Assembly (NCBI RefSeq): GCF_000321225.1
Contig: NW_004450323.1
Span: forward strand, 4,005,525 to 4,069,524
Length of the DNA stretch: 64,000 nt
Source of the DNA: Odobenus rosmarus divergens
Taxonomy: Eukaryota > Chordata > Mammalia > Carnivora > Odobenidae
Reading direction: 5' to 3'
Notes under the pieces: model-generated
Told to the model about the DNA's origin: nothing
The model's database searches: none
Seen by the model: only the letters and a program-made list of their open reading frames with translations
Part shown: positions 48,321-61,176 of the stretch, piece after piece
Numbering within the stretch: the stretch's first letter is position 1
Layout: each line of letters opens with the position of its first letter
Translations under genes and position numbers: made by a program

Positions 48321-51300
48321 GATTCCTGCAGAGTCTTGTCTGGCAGCTGAGGTCGAGCCATTAGCTGAAAAACTCTGTCTCAGGACCTGGCGACGAGCCC
48401 ACAGTACCTCATGGGAACTCTGGGAGGCCCAAAGAAATTACTCAAAAGATAGACTCTCAGGTCCTATGAGAAGTAAGGGTGAGCTTACTTTTGCAGGTTC
48501 CCACATTTGATCTGATTGGTGGGCAGAAGCACCTGGGGCAGCTTTAAAACCAATGACAAAAGTAGAGCCCCCAGACCTCACCCCAGGGATTTTGATCCAA
48601 CATGTCCAGGATGGGCTGGAGCCTCTCTCTTTACAAAGCTCCCTAATCCTTCCGATGTGCACCAACCCCCGGGGAATTGATGTTTCAAATCGCGTTGGCA
48701 GTTGCCTAAGCTGCTAATTCTCTGGCTTGGTTTGGGATGAGGTCAAAATGAGATACTCATGCGACAAGCACCTCTGAAGATTCCAGCAAAAACGAGGACA
48801 AGCACATCACTCTGTGCCCTGGGGAGTGGGGGGCGGGGGGTTGGGGCGGACATCTGACCCCAGGAAACAGAGGGTGCTCAGGCTCTCCCTGCCCATGGAG
48901 CTTGCAGGAGTGTGCCCAGACCCCTGGGATGGAGCTGTTATTCCAGAGTGAGGGGGGCCCATGTCTCCTGCATGTTCATGAAGAGTTCTCCACCTCGGGA
49001 GTAGGGAGGTGGGTGAGTAGCCAAGGTAGCAGAGCTGTTCTGCTCGGCAAGTCCCTTTCCTGATGCTGACCAATGTGACCCCACACTACCCCACCACAGT
49101 TAGCAAGATCAGGGTAGAGTCTTCTCCTACCCCCCACCCCCGCCCAGCATATAGTGGCCCTCTCAGTTGAGCTCTGGCCGGTCATGCCTGAGGTGGGGGG
49201 TCTATGACATTCATCCTGTTTCAACTTCCTGCTCACAGGCACAGCATTTTGATCATATCTTTTCATCCTCTGGTCAAAAGCTCCCCAGGGGAGGCAGGGG
49301 TGGGGATGGGGAGAGGAAGTGGGAGGGGGTGGACTCTGCTTCCCCAAATGTGGGGAATCTGAAGGAAGGATATGAGACATGTTGAGGCAGGAAGCAACTT
49401 GGCTTTGGGAGAGAGAACACTCATGAGGACCCAGGCGGCAAATCTGGAAGGAATGTGAAGTTCTCATCATCTTTCCAGGAGGCTGAATTTCAAGATCTGC
49501 ACTGTTGGATTAGAGGGATGCTTTGGGTTGGGGATGCTCTGTGCTCTTAGCCAAGGACTGTCCTGGGCACCAGGGACAGAGGGCTTCATCTCTTGGATCA
49601 ATCACTACCTAGGAGGAGGCATTAAACAAATGATTAATGATTTCAAGTGTATCTATTGCTAGGAAGGATGAGGGCAGGTTACTCTATTAAGTGGCTAATA
49701 CCTTGTAGTGGCTAATGTCTTATGGGTAACTTGTAAAAGTTTGGGCCACATCTCATGGTAGACTTAAATTCTCTTACGGGCTAAGCTCCTCCAACCAAGG
49801 AGGAGGTACTCTTTCATTCCACAAACTTTTATGTCGTGTATATGGTAAAAGGGGCACTCTCCTGGTGTTGCCAAATAAGACAGGTAAATCTAGTATACTC
49901 ATAGAGCTTACCTTCCAGGAGGGAGAGACCATAAACAAAAATGTAAATAAGAATACATGAGGTGGAATTAAGTACAATATTGAATATAAAACACAATGAC
50001 CTTTAAGGTGAAACCAAAATGACAAGAAGGGCCCAGACATAGGGATATTTGGGGTAAGAGCACTCCTAGTTAGGCCACAGCTAGTGCAAAGGCCCTGAAG
50101 TAGGAAAACATATTTAAAAAAAAAAAACAAAAAACAAAATAGGTAGGACTGAAGCACAGAGAAGTAGGAAAAATAGACAAGGACCAGATCAAAGATGGTG
50201 TTTCATTCCAATTGCAAACAGAAGTCATTAGAGTATTTTAAACAGAGGTTTGACTTCCATTGACAACAGGATCCAATTTACATTGATTTGCCCAGGCAAG
50301 CGTAAGTGGATCCTCTGTAGGATCATTCTGAAACCAGGATTCAGAATCCTGACTATCTCCCCCAAACTTGAGTGACTTGAGCCCACTTGTGTTTCTTCTC
50401 CAGATGAGGATGTTCAGCGATAGACAAGGGACTGTCAGTAAGGAGGGAAACAAACAGGTATTAAGCTGTTATGTGCCAAGCACAGTGCTGGGAGCTTTAC
50501 TGTTTACTACACTTAATCCTTACAACAATGGTCTTCTGAGATTTGTGCCTCAGTTCTCCATTTATAGATGGGGAAATCAAGACTCAGTGAGATTTAGTAG
50601 CTAGTTAGTGGATTTGAACCCACTCTGGTCAGCTTTAAAAGCTCCTTCTGCCATGTCAAACCTCTTCAAGATCCATTTCTTAAGACTCACATTTTAGTGA
50701 CTTGAAACTTTTTTGGTTTGAAAATATATTCTTATTTTTTCTCCAGGTTTATCATGGGCTTCCTCCATTCATTACTCTACATCGCCCCCTGGAGTATATA
50801 ATTTTGTATTCTTTAAACGGGGTTGCAAAAGATGCAAGTAATGGTGTCCCGCAGAAGCCACATAGTGGGTTAGGGGTTTCTGAAATATGCCCCACCCATT
50901 TCGGCAAAAGAATTCTCCACCCTTGTTCTGGCCTCTGTTCCTCTCTGGAGGGAAAGCAGGGCAAGAGGTTAGTATGATCAGGGTTGAGAAAGTGGGAAGG
51001 CATTTCCCGAATGGCTCTCTTAAGTGCAAATAAATGAATGATCCTTCAGAGGGGTTTCCCAGAGGAAATTATCCCCATTCCCATTTCCAATTTGACAGGG
51101 GGTTGTGGGAAGGCAAGAGATTCCAGACTCAAGTCAAAAGCTTGAAAACCAAACCAACAGTATCTTTCACATGAGAACCAGAATCTTCCATGATAGGAGC
51201 TAAGCCTCCTTCCCTAGAGCCTGTAAACTTGACTTTGGTTTTATCAGTGTGGGGGCCTAATCCCCTTGGGTGGAAGTGTCCATCGGGCTTCCTGGAGGGG

Positions 51301-54300
51301 CTGGACTGTCTGATAAAAACCATCTGAGCCTGAAAGATCAAATGTTTGTCTTTGCTCTATGAGTCCCGGAGCCCTGGGATTTCTTCTGGAGTGGCTAGTG
51401 CCCCAGGCTCTTCCTCTGTTTATTTTCTTTGGTTGTTTTCTCATCCCTGGTGGATGTAGGAAGCAGTTAGCCCATGGCTGGTTGGCTGGAAAAATGTAGG
51501 GTACAGCCAATTAGAGCCAGCCCGTGGAATGCTAGGTTTCAAGAAGTACAAAAAGAAAGAAAAAGAAAACACCTGCTCATCTCTGGTGCCTAATGTTCCA
51601 CCTTTAGATTTTCATTCCTTTTGGTTAATTATTGCCCCTTGCTCATTTAAAATGCAAATGCCATTTGAAAGCAGCTAATACATTTAATCATTAAACTTAA
51701 TGATTTTGCCTGTTTGCTGAAAAGTCAAAAGCTTCTCAAATAAAGACCAAGATAAGCCATGTATTTCAACTAGCCAGAACCATTTCCTCAGAAGCTCTTG
51801 TTCCCACCATTAGATCCTTTACAGCCTTCTCTTAACCCCAAAAGCCCATCTCTTTCCACCCACTTAACCCAATCCTGCCCATTACTCAAAGCCCAGCTCA
51901 AGTGCTCCCCTCTTGCAGCCTGCTATGAAATATATATATATATTTCTCATCCTTCTCACTGTCATTTATGGATTAGGGATCTGAAGACTCATGCAATTTC
52001 ACTTCCCAGGAGTGTGCTGGGGGTTAACTGAGCTAATCCAGGAGAAACATCAAAGTGTTTATTGTCTCTCCGCGCCCCCCCCCCCAGAAAGTAAAGTGCA
52101 CACAGTGAGAAGCTTTGTCTGTTTTGTTTTCTCTGCTCATTCAGCCCTAGAGCAATGTCTGGCACTTGGTAGGTACTCAACGAATCTTTTAAAACCAATA
52201 GATGAATAACAGCCAACATTTATTGAGCGCTTACTAGTTTCAGGAACTCTTCTAGACTTTTTACAATTTTATTTCATGCAATATAAAAAACTAATGTATT
52301 TTTAGACTGCAAGTGCCTTAAGGACAGATAACGTGCTTATATTCATACTGGGGTCTAAAACTCAGTATTAGTTGAAAGATTGATTGAAGGAAAGAATGCT
52401 TGAATCAGAATTAATTTGCCAGACTGCCTTCCATTATAATATGATGGACAAAGCAGCTGACAGCCTAAGAGCCCAAGACAACTGATTTCATTTGGGGGAG
52501 GGGAGTGAGTGTAACAGCTTCCTGCTTCACAGATATGTGCTCATGGCTGACCCTTTATCCTCTGGCCTTGACTTCCCATAGATCCTGCTCCATGCTTGGA
52601 TACCTGCTTTGGTGCTGGTGCCAGGATGCGGCACACAGCAAAGATCAGGTGCCCTAGGGGAGACCGACTCTCTAATAAAAACCCAGGGATGGGAAGGGCT
52701 GGCCTCCACCCCACCCCTCACTCCGGGGTGCTGATCTCCAAGGCTAGCCCAGGAGCCTGGATCTTGAATTCTCTCAGGAATCAAGAATGAAAAAGCCAAC
52801 TGCCAGGCCGCACAAGCAGCTCCTTTGTATCCCACGGAGAAAACTTGATGAATATGTATGGAATTTTCTCCCCCTGGAATGTGAGGGGAAGGGTGTGTCA
52901 TTGGTCAGAGGAGGTCAGAATTCACTGTGGGCTAATGGATCTTTGTGCCTAATAGGAAATGCCCAAGGGATGAGTTAGGAGGTGGGTTTGTTCCTTTGGC
53001 TGTGGGATTAGACTTCTGGATGGAGAGCACTGCTTCAGGAGTCCCAACTGCAAGAGCTAGATGGACTCTGGAGAATTTGTGACCATGCTGGAGGAAGCCC
53101 GCTGTGGGACAGACCAACTCAGCTGCTTCCCAGCCCAGCTGGGGGCAAAGCTGCTCCATAGCGCGCTTTGAGTTTTCTTTACAGAAGGGTGGAGAGACTC
53201 CCATTTCTCCCCAGACCTGTGGCTTCTCCCCTGCCATCAGAATCCTGAGGATTCTGAAGAACATGGGAGGCTGGGGTGTGGAGCCAGGGCCTGTGACCTT
53301 CCCAAGGGGCTTGGCTCTTCTGCCCACCTTCTGTCTCCAGTCATGGGCAGATTCAGGGGTTTGCGCTCATGGTCACTAAACAGAGGTCTGTGGCCAACAA
53401 GAATCACTTGGGACACCAGCTAATGAAGAAACGCGGGATAGAAATAGGTCTCATATACATTACCCCTGGTAATCTCATAGTTAGGAACTGAAAACCCTAA
53501 AATGGAGCCCTTCCAGGCAAACTCCAGATGGTAGAATTTTCTAGTAGAATAAGCAGGATTCACATTGTACCCAGTCTTTAAAGTAAGACCTTCCTTTTCT
53601 AGACCCTGAGACCCAACCATCCCCAAACAAGGACAGTGGAATAATCCTCGGAGTTACTAACTAGTTGTGCGCTCCCTACATCCCCCTCTGCCCAACCCTA
53701 TTTCTAGCAGAGAACCAGACCCTTTACCAGACCCTGCTCTCTAATTTGCAGGGCAGAAAATAACGCTTTGCAGTCAGCGGCTTTAAGCTCACTGAAGAGA
53801 TTTCACTAGATATCTAGGATGAGAGAAAATAGGGAAGATACCTTTAGGAGAGAATGAAGAGGTTCTGCATTCTCTGCCTCCCCCATGCCATCCCCCCCCA
53901 CGCCCGACTCCCCCTCCTAGAGATAGAAGCTAGAGATCTGTGAAAACCACCCTCTCCTCCCTCCCAGGCAGCACCCTAGGGGCAAAACCTCAGAAGAAAA
54001 TGAGTCCTGATGATCATTGGTGGGTGGGGCCCAGCGCTGGGCTTCCGGACTGGGCCAGGAGCCCTGCCGAAACCCACCGCCTCCAAGTGACCACGAATGT
54101 CCAGACAGGGAAGGTGTCCTGATGAACTAATGTTCACGTTCAGGGCCCATAGAAGCCTTTCAGGTTCTGCTAGTCAGTAGTGTAATAATTGAGACTAACT
54201 TCCCATCAGCCCTGTGGAATAGATTTGGACTTGAATTTTAATTTGATTTAAATAAATCAAAGGTGATATTTCTAGCACACCTCTTTTGTGGGTTGAGATT

Positions 54301-55169
54301 CACACTCGTTATGTAAGGAAACAGCTCCTTGATTTTTTTTTTTCCCCTCTACCTCAGGTAGCCAGGCAGGATGCTCTGGATCTTCAGAGTAACCAACCAA
54401 GGGGGAACACAGCTGAATAAATGAGGGTCTTGCTCCCCCTTCACTGTCACATTCCCAGTAAATCAACAGCTATTGGTTGCTCTTATTTTTTGTCTTAACC
54501 TGTGCTGCCATTTCAGCACCTAGATCTTGTACACAGTTTTGGCCACATTACTGTCTACTTTCACAGTACCATGTGAAGTTAGCGAAGAAAGTAAAAGTTA
54601 ATTAAGCCATTTCATCCAGAACCGAAAGGAGATTTTAGAATTTCACCTGCAAGAAATGGTCCAGGGGTGGAGATGAAAGCCCTACTCAGTATAATTCACC
54701 TCCAGGAAACTCTCCCTCCCCTCTTGGTCCTCCCACAGCACGTTAGCACTCACACGCTTCACCTGGAATATCAGTGTATCTGTCCATGAGTCTGTTGAAG
54801 TAAATTCGCTTATGAACGTTTGTTGTATGTAACTGTGTGTCGGGCACTAGGCTGGGCACTTCACGTACACAATCTCATTTAATTTTCCCCAAATCCTATG
54901 CGATAGGCACTATTATTACACCCATTTTAGAGATGGGATAAACTGAGGCTCAAAATAGATTTTGTCATGAGCTGTGTTGGAATAAAGCTGGAATCTGGAA
55001 TCTGATCCTGAAGGTTTCTCTCTCTCTCCAGAAACGTACATATATGTACATGAAAAAATTTCATATGTATATGTCTTGCCACCTGATACTTGGGGGAACA
55101 GACTGTATTACCTATTTTTGTAAATGTCAGAATGTGATAGATAACATGCCATAGATTTTTAAAAGCGCA

Positions 55170-55310
55170 ACCAAGTTGTACTATGTGAAGTGATGTTAAC
55201 TAAATTTGTGATAATATTTTGCAATATATACATATCTCAAATCATTGTGTTGTACACCTTAAACTAATACCATGTTACATATCAATTATATCTCAATAAA
55301 ACTGGAAACA
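55170..55310 (+). repeat. L1 3'-end fragment
   Basis: 'caaatcattgtgttgtacac', 'ttaaactaataccatgttac' and 'caattatatctcaataaaac' are the ending of an old L1 3' UTR. Confidence 0.7.
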
Positions 55311-55440
55311 AACTGATGCCCAGAGAGTTGAATGATTTGCATGGGGTCTCACAGCAAGTTAATTAAAAAAAGCACTAGGTCTGGAATTGCTGCCTTGAGA
55401 ACCCAACTGGCATAGGGCTATGGAATTGGGGCGGGGGGTG

Positions 55441-55637
55441 GCTCAGTTGGTTAAGTGCCTGCCTTCGGCTCATGTCGTGATCCCAGGGTCCTGAGATTGA
55501 GCCCTGCATTGGGGACCCTGCTTAGCAGGGGAGTCTGCTTCTCTCTCTGCCTCTCCCCCCCACCCCCTTTGGTGCTCTCTCTCTTGCTCACTCTTTCTCT
55601 CAAATAAATAAATAAAATCTTTTTAAAAAGGGGGCGT
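55441..55637 (+). mobile_element. Can-SINE with degenerate head and target-site duplication
   Basis: The head is altered to GCGGGGGGTGGCTCAGTTGG, but the body 'cttcggctcatgtcgtgatc' and the AAATAAATAAATAAAATC tail are intact. The 13-bp repeat CTATGGAATTGGG occurs at 55428-55440 and 55638-55650. Confidence 0.92.
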
Positions 55638-56351
55638 CTATGGAATTGGGAACTAGCAATAGCTCAGGCTATCCAATGAATGAATTAATGAAAGAGCAAG
55701 AATGAATGTACAGTCCAAGAGTGAGTAACTTATGAAAGAGCTGGTTTAAGACCATCACTATCAGATCTGGCAACAAAAGATGTCCATTGAGCTTCTGAGT
55801 GGTATAAGTTTAACTTCCTGTTTCCCTCTATCCCCAGTCAATTGCTAGAAGGATTCTACTGACCTTTTGCCATGAACGCCTCCCCTCCTGACCCCTTTTT
55901 TCTTGTTGAGGGAATTCTAGGGTGGTATTTACTACCTCTTCAAAAGGAATCAAAGGAAAACAAAACACACATAATCTCAAAAGGGCCAAGGCTTTTTTTT
56001 AAATCCCTCCCTCCCCCACCTACTGCCTCTGCCACACACATACACTCCAAGTACTACTTGGAGAAGGTATTCTATGACTCCGGTTGCTTTTTTCCCCAGG
56101 GGCTTTACAGGAGCAAGCCCGAGTAGGAGTGAGTGTAAAAATGCAGTCAGAACTAAAGCTTGGGATAGGTGAGCATTTTCTTCCATAGTGACAAGAATGG
56201 ATTGTCCTCCTGGAAGCTCATGGGAGATGAGACCCTCGGGTTAGGGAGGGAGGCGGCGGGCGGAGGGAAGAGCAGAGGCCGAAACCAAGCACCCCCTCCC
56301 CATCCTCCCCATGGCAGCTGTGCGTGGTGCCATAGGGACCTTGCTACTCAC

Positions 56352-56428
56352 ATCCGCCTCATTCCAGAGCCCGGGGATGCAGAAGGATTCCAGCAGGTCA
56401 CTGCCACACAGCAGCAAGATCCGCAGCT
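56352..56428 (-). CDS. NMNAT2: NMNAT2 exon 8
   Basis: The exon is 77 bp, minus strand, acceptor CCCCCCAG, donor GTGAGT. It finishes a split Glu codon and encodes [20 protein letters not shown] and WNEAD. The LLCGSDLL strand-turn is a core element of the enzyme's nucleotide-binding fold, conserved across NMNATs. Confidence 0.97.
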
Positions 56429-57469
56429 CTGGGGGGAGGGAACAAAGTTGGCACAAGGATGAGTGGGGACCTGGAAAACATTCAACTCTCAGCCTCGCCG
56501 CTGATAAATACAGAAGTCGCCAATTCCCGGGGCTCCAACACCCACGTCCTCCAGGCTCCCCTGCACCATGGTGTGTGCGGTGTAGACACCTTTGCCTGCC
56601 CGGCTCATTTACAGACCACTCTTGTCCCCTGTGTGAGGAATTACTCATTCAGGGAGGGTCTTGGTTTGCCTGGTACCGAGGGGTTTCTGGGGACACCGGT
56701 CCTGCCATGCTAAACCAGGATGGCTGCGCATCCTCCGAGAGACGGAGCCGGTTATGTGACTTGTCTAAGGTCTGAGGGGCTCTCTCTTCTGCTCCGTATC
56801 AAACTCAAGTGCCAACAGAGTTTGGCCCCTCCTGCTGCTGTCCATTATCCAGGCTTTGTCTTTCGTCACAAATGCGGACATGCTGGGGGGTCTGGGGGTA
56901 CACCGAGTGTCCCCATGCAGTAACTGAGTTAATCGGATGTCCTCTCTTTCCGGGGCCACCGTCCTCAGCAAAGAGCTTGAGAAGCAACCCCACCCCCATC
57001 CCAGGTGCCCTTCCTGCTTGTCCGTTGTTTTCCTTCCCTTCCAGCCCACTCTGCATCATCCCAGCGAAGCCCCTCCAGACAGGCAGCAAAGTGACTGACT
57101 TACTAAAACGGAGCAATGGGGGGAAAAAGGATTCTGGGATCTCAGGACCACGTGGGGAGAGACCCTGCCGGGGTGTGACTCAGTGTGGAGCGTTTGGTTC
57201 CCAGGCATCCTGGCCCCTCCGGCGAGAGGCTGTGGGCATCTTGTCTGAAACAGTGAGAGAGACAGCCCAGCTCCGAGCCTTCCAGAGACCACTGCCACCC
57301 TGCCCCGAGGCTGAGAGATGGCGGTAAGGTCTGCCTGCCTGAGATGCGACAGCTCGCTTGGGGACCTGACAAGGACTTACAGACGGTGACCTTGTCCCTG
57401 CTGCGGGAATCTCCAGATGGTACAGAAAAGGAAGGCCGCTGGGCTGACGACAGTGTCAGTATCTCATTG

Positions 57470-57500
57470 TCTCCCCCCCCCGCCCCCCCCCGCCCCCGGG
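57470..57500 (-). repeat. C-rich tract (G-rich on NMNAT2 sense strand)
   Basis: Runs of 9-10 C are broken by single G residues. On the NMNAT2 strand this is a G-run series with G-quadruplex potential. A sequence dropout or length error would also be common here. Confidence 0.8.
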
Positions 57501-58101
57501 CACCCCGTCCTCAGGGACCCCGTGGAGCGCTGTGGTCTTTGTTCCTAAATACTCCTGCAGCCTCCCCTCTCCTCCATGCCATACTGTAGCCCAAAGATCT
57601 ACTTAGGGGCAGGGACCTTAATTTATCTTTCTATCCCCTGGGCCTGGCAGAATGACCTGCCCATGGTAGGTGCTCAGGATGTAATGAATAAGTGAACCAC
57701 AGACAAGCTGCCCACAGAGGCCGTGCAGGCAAGCAGTCTAAGAGCCTTCTGGGCAGTCTGGGATGGCTCTGCTGGCCCTCATGGCCTTTGCTTTTGCAGC
57801 CCGGGGGGTCCTGGGGGGAGTGGTGTCTCCCTCCTTCCATGTTATGCCATGGGACTTCTGGCCCAACTCCCCATCTGTGGAGATGAACCAAGTCTTCGTG
57901 TGGCTGAGAGGAGCCACACTGGGCTCATTCCTGGGATCCTACTGTCCCCCAACCCCTCACTTGGAACCACCCAGGGCTCCAGAGTTCTCTTTCTGTGGAA
58001 AGAGATCACCTGTAACTCTGTATGGTAACTCTGATCGCCTAAAATTTCAGTCAGGTGGCATTGTCCAGAGGATGTGCCGGGCCCCTGGCTTTCTCTATGT
58101 C

Positions 58102-58310
58102 AGTGGCTCTCAGTGGGGGGCCGTTTTGCCTCCTGAATTTGACAATGCCTGGAGACATTTCTGGTTGTCAAGACCAGGGAGAGGGACGTGGAGGGCAGGA
58201 ATACTGGTGAACATCCTGCAAGGCACATACATGGCAGCCCCCACGACACAGAATTGCTTATTTCCAAATGTCAATGGTCCATGGTTGAGAAAGCCTGCTC
58301 TACAGCCATG
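58102..58310 (+). mobile_element. MER20-like hAT (Charlie) MITE
   Basis: It reads 'cagtggctctcagtgggggg', 'caatgcctggagacatttct', 'ggttgtcaagacc', 'acatcctgcaaggcacatac', and 'tccatggttgagaaagcctg', the MER20 layout of about 210 bp. Confidence 0.8.
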
Positions 58311-59552
58311 AAAATAAATCTCTTTTCTATTCCCAAGCCAGGAACTCCCTTTCCCACTCGAGTACAATGCTGTTTTTTTTTTTTTTAAAGCCAAAGCACA
58401 GAAAGGTAAAGAGTGAGGTCTCCACCTTTTCTTGTGGGACCAGAACAGACGCATTTGTCACAGACCAGAGGCCCTAGCGGAGCTTGGGATCCCATACATG
58501 GCCGCTGGAGGGCAGCAGCGATCTCTCGTGGTTTGTTGCCGGAGACTAATGCTAGTATTTCCCGCCTGGAAAGCCTTCGGTCTGGGGCACCCCCCAGGAG
58601 CAGACAGTGGCTTAAGAACATGGAAACGGAGCCATAGGTGCTAGCTGAGCTAGGAGAACATGGCTTTTTCCTTCTCGCGAGGTGCAAGGGGATTTCAAGA
58701 AGGGGACTCGTGAGCCAGAGGACCTCCCAGCACACAGTCTGGAAGCAAGGCAGCTTCCTTCCACCCGCTCTGCGGTCCACCTCCTTTCCCGGTTCACCCA
58801 CTTCCCTGGTTCACCCCCATCCAGGGATCCAGAGCCAGGAGGCAGAACCAGTGCTGTCCCACCACACTCCCCTCCCAGGAATCCTGGCTCTGTGAAGCTC
58901 CGGCCCCAGGGCCCTTTCCAGCTCCCACTGCCCCCTGAGGCCATGGCCAGCTGGACCACACCAGGCCACGAATCGATCCTGACAGCTGTGGACGCCCAGC
59001 TTTCCTTTCTTGGAAAGAAGAATAAGATGGGGTCAGGCTAGCCCTGCCCCTCACCAGGCAGCGGAGAGATGAGGAACTTGAGGGTGCTGGCCTGGCAGCA
59101 AACTGCAAACCCCCCTCATCAGCCTGCCTCTCTGTGGGCGGGGGCGCTCCTGCAGGTATGGCCTCACACACTGGCCCTGTGAGCCCAGAACGAAAACAAG
59201 GTCACGGCTGAAGCTTGCCACGATAAATGCTTTCTGGAACAAGGAACGCAAGAAATGGAGAAATTGACACTGAATACAGTTCAAGTCTAAAGACTGGTCT
59301 GAGCTGGGCTGCTCAAGAAGACCTCCCAGGGAGCGCAGTTCCGGGGCCAGGTGTGGAACTGCAGGACATGGGAGTTCAGGGCTTGCTCTTCCTGGCCCTT
59401 GGGGTTTTTGGGAGCTGGGGAACCTGGAGCCGAATGCTTCTGCCTTGTTTAGGGGGAGCAACCAGGAAGCCACGTAGCTGCTTTTTGTGGCCTTTTGTGG
59501 CCTTAAGATGGTGCAGGGCGGGTAAATAAAGGACATTAAAATACAGGAACAG

Positions 59553-59750
59553 GGGGCGCCTGGGTGGCTCAGTTGGTTAAGCGACTGCCTTCGGCTCAGG
59601 TCATGATCCTGGAGTCCCGGGATCGAGTCCCACATCGGGCTCCCTGCTCAGCGGGGAGTCTGCTTCTCCCTCTGACCCTCTTCCCTCTCGTGCTCTCTAT
59701 CTCTCATTCTCTCTCTCTCAAATAAATAAATAAAATCTTTAAAAAAAAAA
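59553..59750 (+). mobile_element. Can-SINE, first of a tandem pair
   Basis: Head GGGGCGCCTGGGTGGCTCAG, 'tgccttcggctcaggtcatg', 'gagtctgcttctccctctga' and an AAATAAATAAATAAAATC tail with poly(A). The preceding sequence AAAATACAGGAACAGGG repeats right after it (near 59749-59764). Confidence 0.95.
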
Positions 59751-59761
59751 ATACAGGAACA

Positions 59762-59961
59762 GGGTGCCTGGGTGGTTCAGTTGGTTAAGCGTCTGCCTTC
59801 CGCTCAGGTCATGATCCCGGAGTCCCGGGATCGAGTCCCACCTCGGGCTCCCTGCTCTGCAGGGAGTCTGCTTCTCCCTCTGACCCTCCCCACTCTCATG
59901 TGCTCTCTCTCTCTCAAATAAATAAAATAAAATCTCTAAATAAAATAAAATAAAATAAAAT
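59762..59961 (+). mobile_element. Can-SINE, second of a tandem pair
   Basis: It begins GGGTGCCTGGGTGGTTCAG directly after the repeated flank and is very similar to the first copy. Its tail is (AAAAT)n. A third, partial copy of the flank ('aaaatacagggaca') follows the tail. Confidence 0.95.
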
Positions 59962-60812
59962 ACAGGGACATTCAGAAGTGAGGAGTTTGGAGGACTCGGG
60001 ATCTTTGTTGTTAATACAATGTACTTAACTGTTGTTTAATATAATGTAATTTTTCGTATTGGCTGCATTTGACAACCACTTTGCATACTTCCTGAAAGTT
60101 TTAACTTTCTGAAAGGGTTCTAACAAAACAGTAGGCGCCGACTCAGGTATACCATGGCTCCTCAGATCACAGGACAGGACCCAGAGACACTCCTTGAAGT
60201 GATGTCACATCCGCCTGGCCTCCTGGGAGAGAGCCTGAGGCTCCGGGTACAGTCCTCTGCTCCCAGGATCCCAGCACACACACCTGCCCGCCAGCCCTCC
60301 ACGGAGGCACAGCAGGAAACGGATGGCCTGGAGTATTTCTGCAGCTGGGATTGCGGATTGGGCGTGTCTGCTGGACACCAGGCTGCCCCTCATGCTAGAG
60401 CTCCAAGCATTCCAGTTGTCACTGACCCTCCTTATCACCTGGTATGGTACCAACTCCAGCTCCATTCTGACAGCTGTCTGTTCTTTCCCCAGCTTCGCAC
60501 ACTTGTGTCTCTCACCCGCTCTGGAACCTCGGGAAGAGCTCAGTTTTCTGGTTTGCTCCCCAGGGTTCTGCGGGACTCCAGAGGGGAGGGAAGGGAGGCT
60601 CCGAAGGTAACATTGCCAAGCCAGCCAGTCCTACCTCCCAGGAACTGGCCAGGCGGGAGATGACTGAGAATCCGCTCTAGTTTGGAAGCCACCGTTCTGA
60701 GAGTAGACCCTGTTGCAAACACAACCCAGGGGCTCCAAGCCTCTCCCCTGCCCCCCTCTGCCCCCAGTAGAGGCAGAAAGCCCCACGTGTCCCCGCTTTT
60801 CCGGCCACTTAC

Positions 60813-60857
60813 CGATCTCCTCGTACCTCATCACCGTGCCCAGATTGGCGTTCTCAT
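60813..60857 (-). CDS. NMNAT2: NMNAT2 exon 7 (45 bp)
   Basis: The exon is minus strand, acceptor CTCCCTAG, donor GTAAGT. Encodes the split Asp, ENANLGTVMRYEEI and first base of Glu. It is very short but matches human exactly as recalled. Its phase keeps the 7-8 junction in frame. Confidence 0.95.
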
Positions 60858-61133
60858 CTAGGGAGGAAAGAGGGAGCGGAGAAGCATGAGGGGCCTGACT
60901 GACCGCTACCCGACACGCGGTGGGCCCAGGGCCCTCCTCCGGAGTGCGTGCGACGGGGTGGAGCGCATGCGGGTAGGGGGTCATTGCCTCCCTGCACAGA
61001 GAGCAGCTGAGTACAGTGAATGGAGAGCAGTCCAGCCTAAAATGGAGAGGGAGCGTCTCCTCATGCTCCACAGCAGGAATTCACATTTCTGGGCCTTTAA
61101 GAATTAGACAGCTTCGCTGGGAAGCCGATGACG

Positions 61134-61176
<43 letters not shown>

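Larger units (their letters stand above)
43706..56351 (-). other. NMNAT2: NMNAT2 intron 8 (12.6 kb)
   Basis: The largest intron in the window. It holds an AT-rich old L1-like block (about 44285-44830), MER5A (45545-45722), a palindromic CpG-containing patch (46055-46086), an unresolved old repeat (about 46700-47150), a MaLR-like LTR with an inserted SINE (47160-47877), L2 (47960-48320), a MER5-like block (about 48500-48680), an L1 tail (about 55170-55310) and a Can-SINE (55441-55637). 49.0-54.8 kb is mostly unique-looking, with MIR-like stretches near 50460-50610, 52205-52290 and 54820-54970. No exon is recognised. Confidence 0.75.
56429..60812 (-). other. NMNAT2: NMNAT2 intron 7
   Basis: Contains a C-rich tract (57470-57500), MER20-like (58102-58310) and two Can-SINEs in tandem (59553-59961). 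The rest is GC-rich unique sequence without an exon. Confidence 0.75.

Noticed and set aside
56809..57327. Plus-strand open frame of 172 codons
   Set aside because: Intronic and antisense to NMNAT2; low-complexity Pro/Ser content and no recognisable domain.
57763..58311. Plus-strand open frame of 182 codons
   Set aside because: It runs into the MER20-like element, is antisense to NMNAT2 and has no family resemblance; likely chance in GC-rich sequence.
59051..59635. Minus-strand open frame of 194 codons
   Set aside because: It starts inside a Can-SINE (head seen in the first codons) and continues in intronic sequence; no splice or family support.
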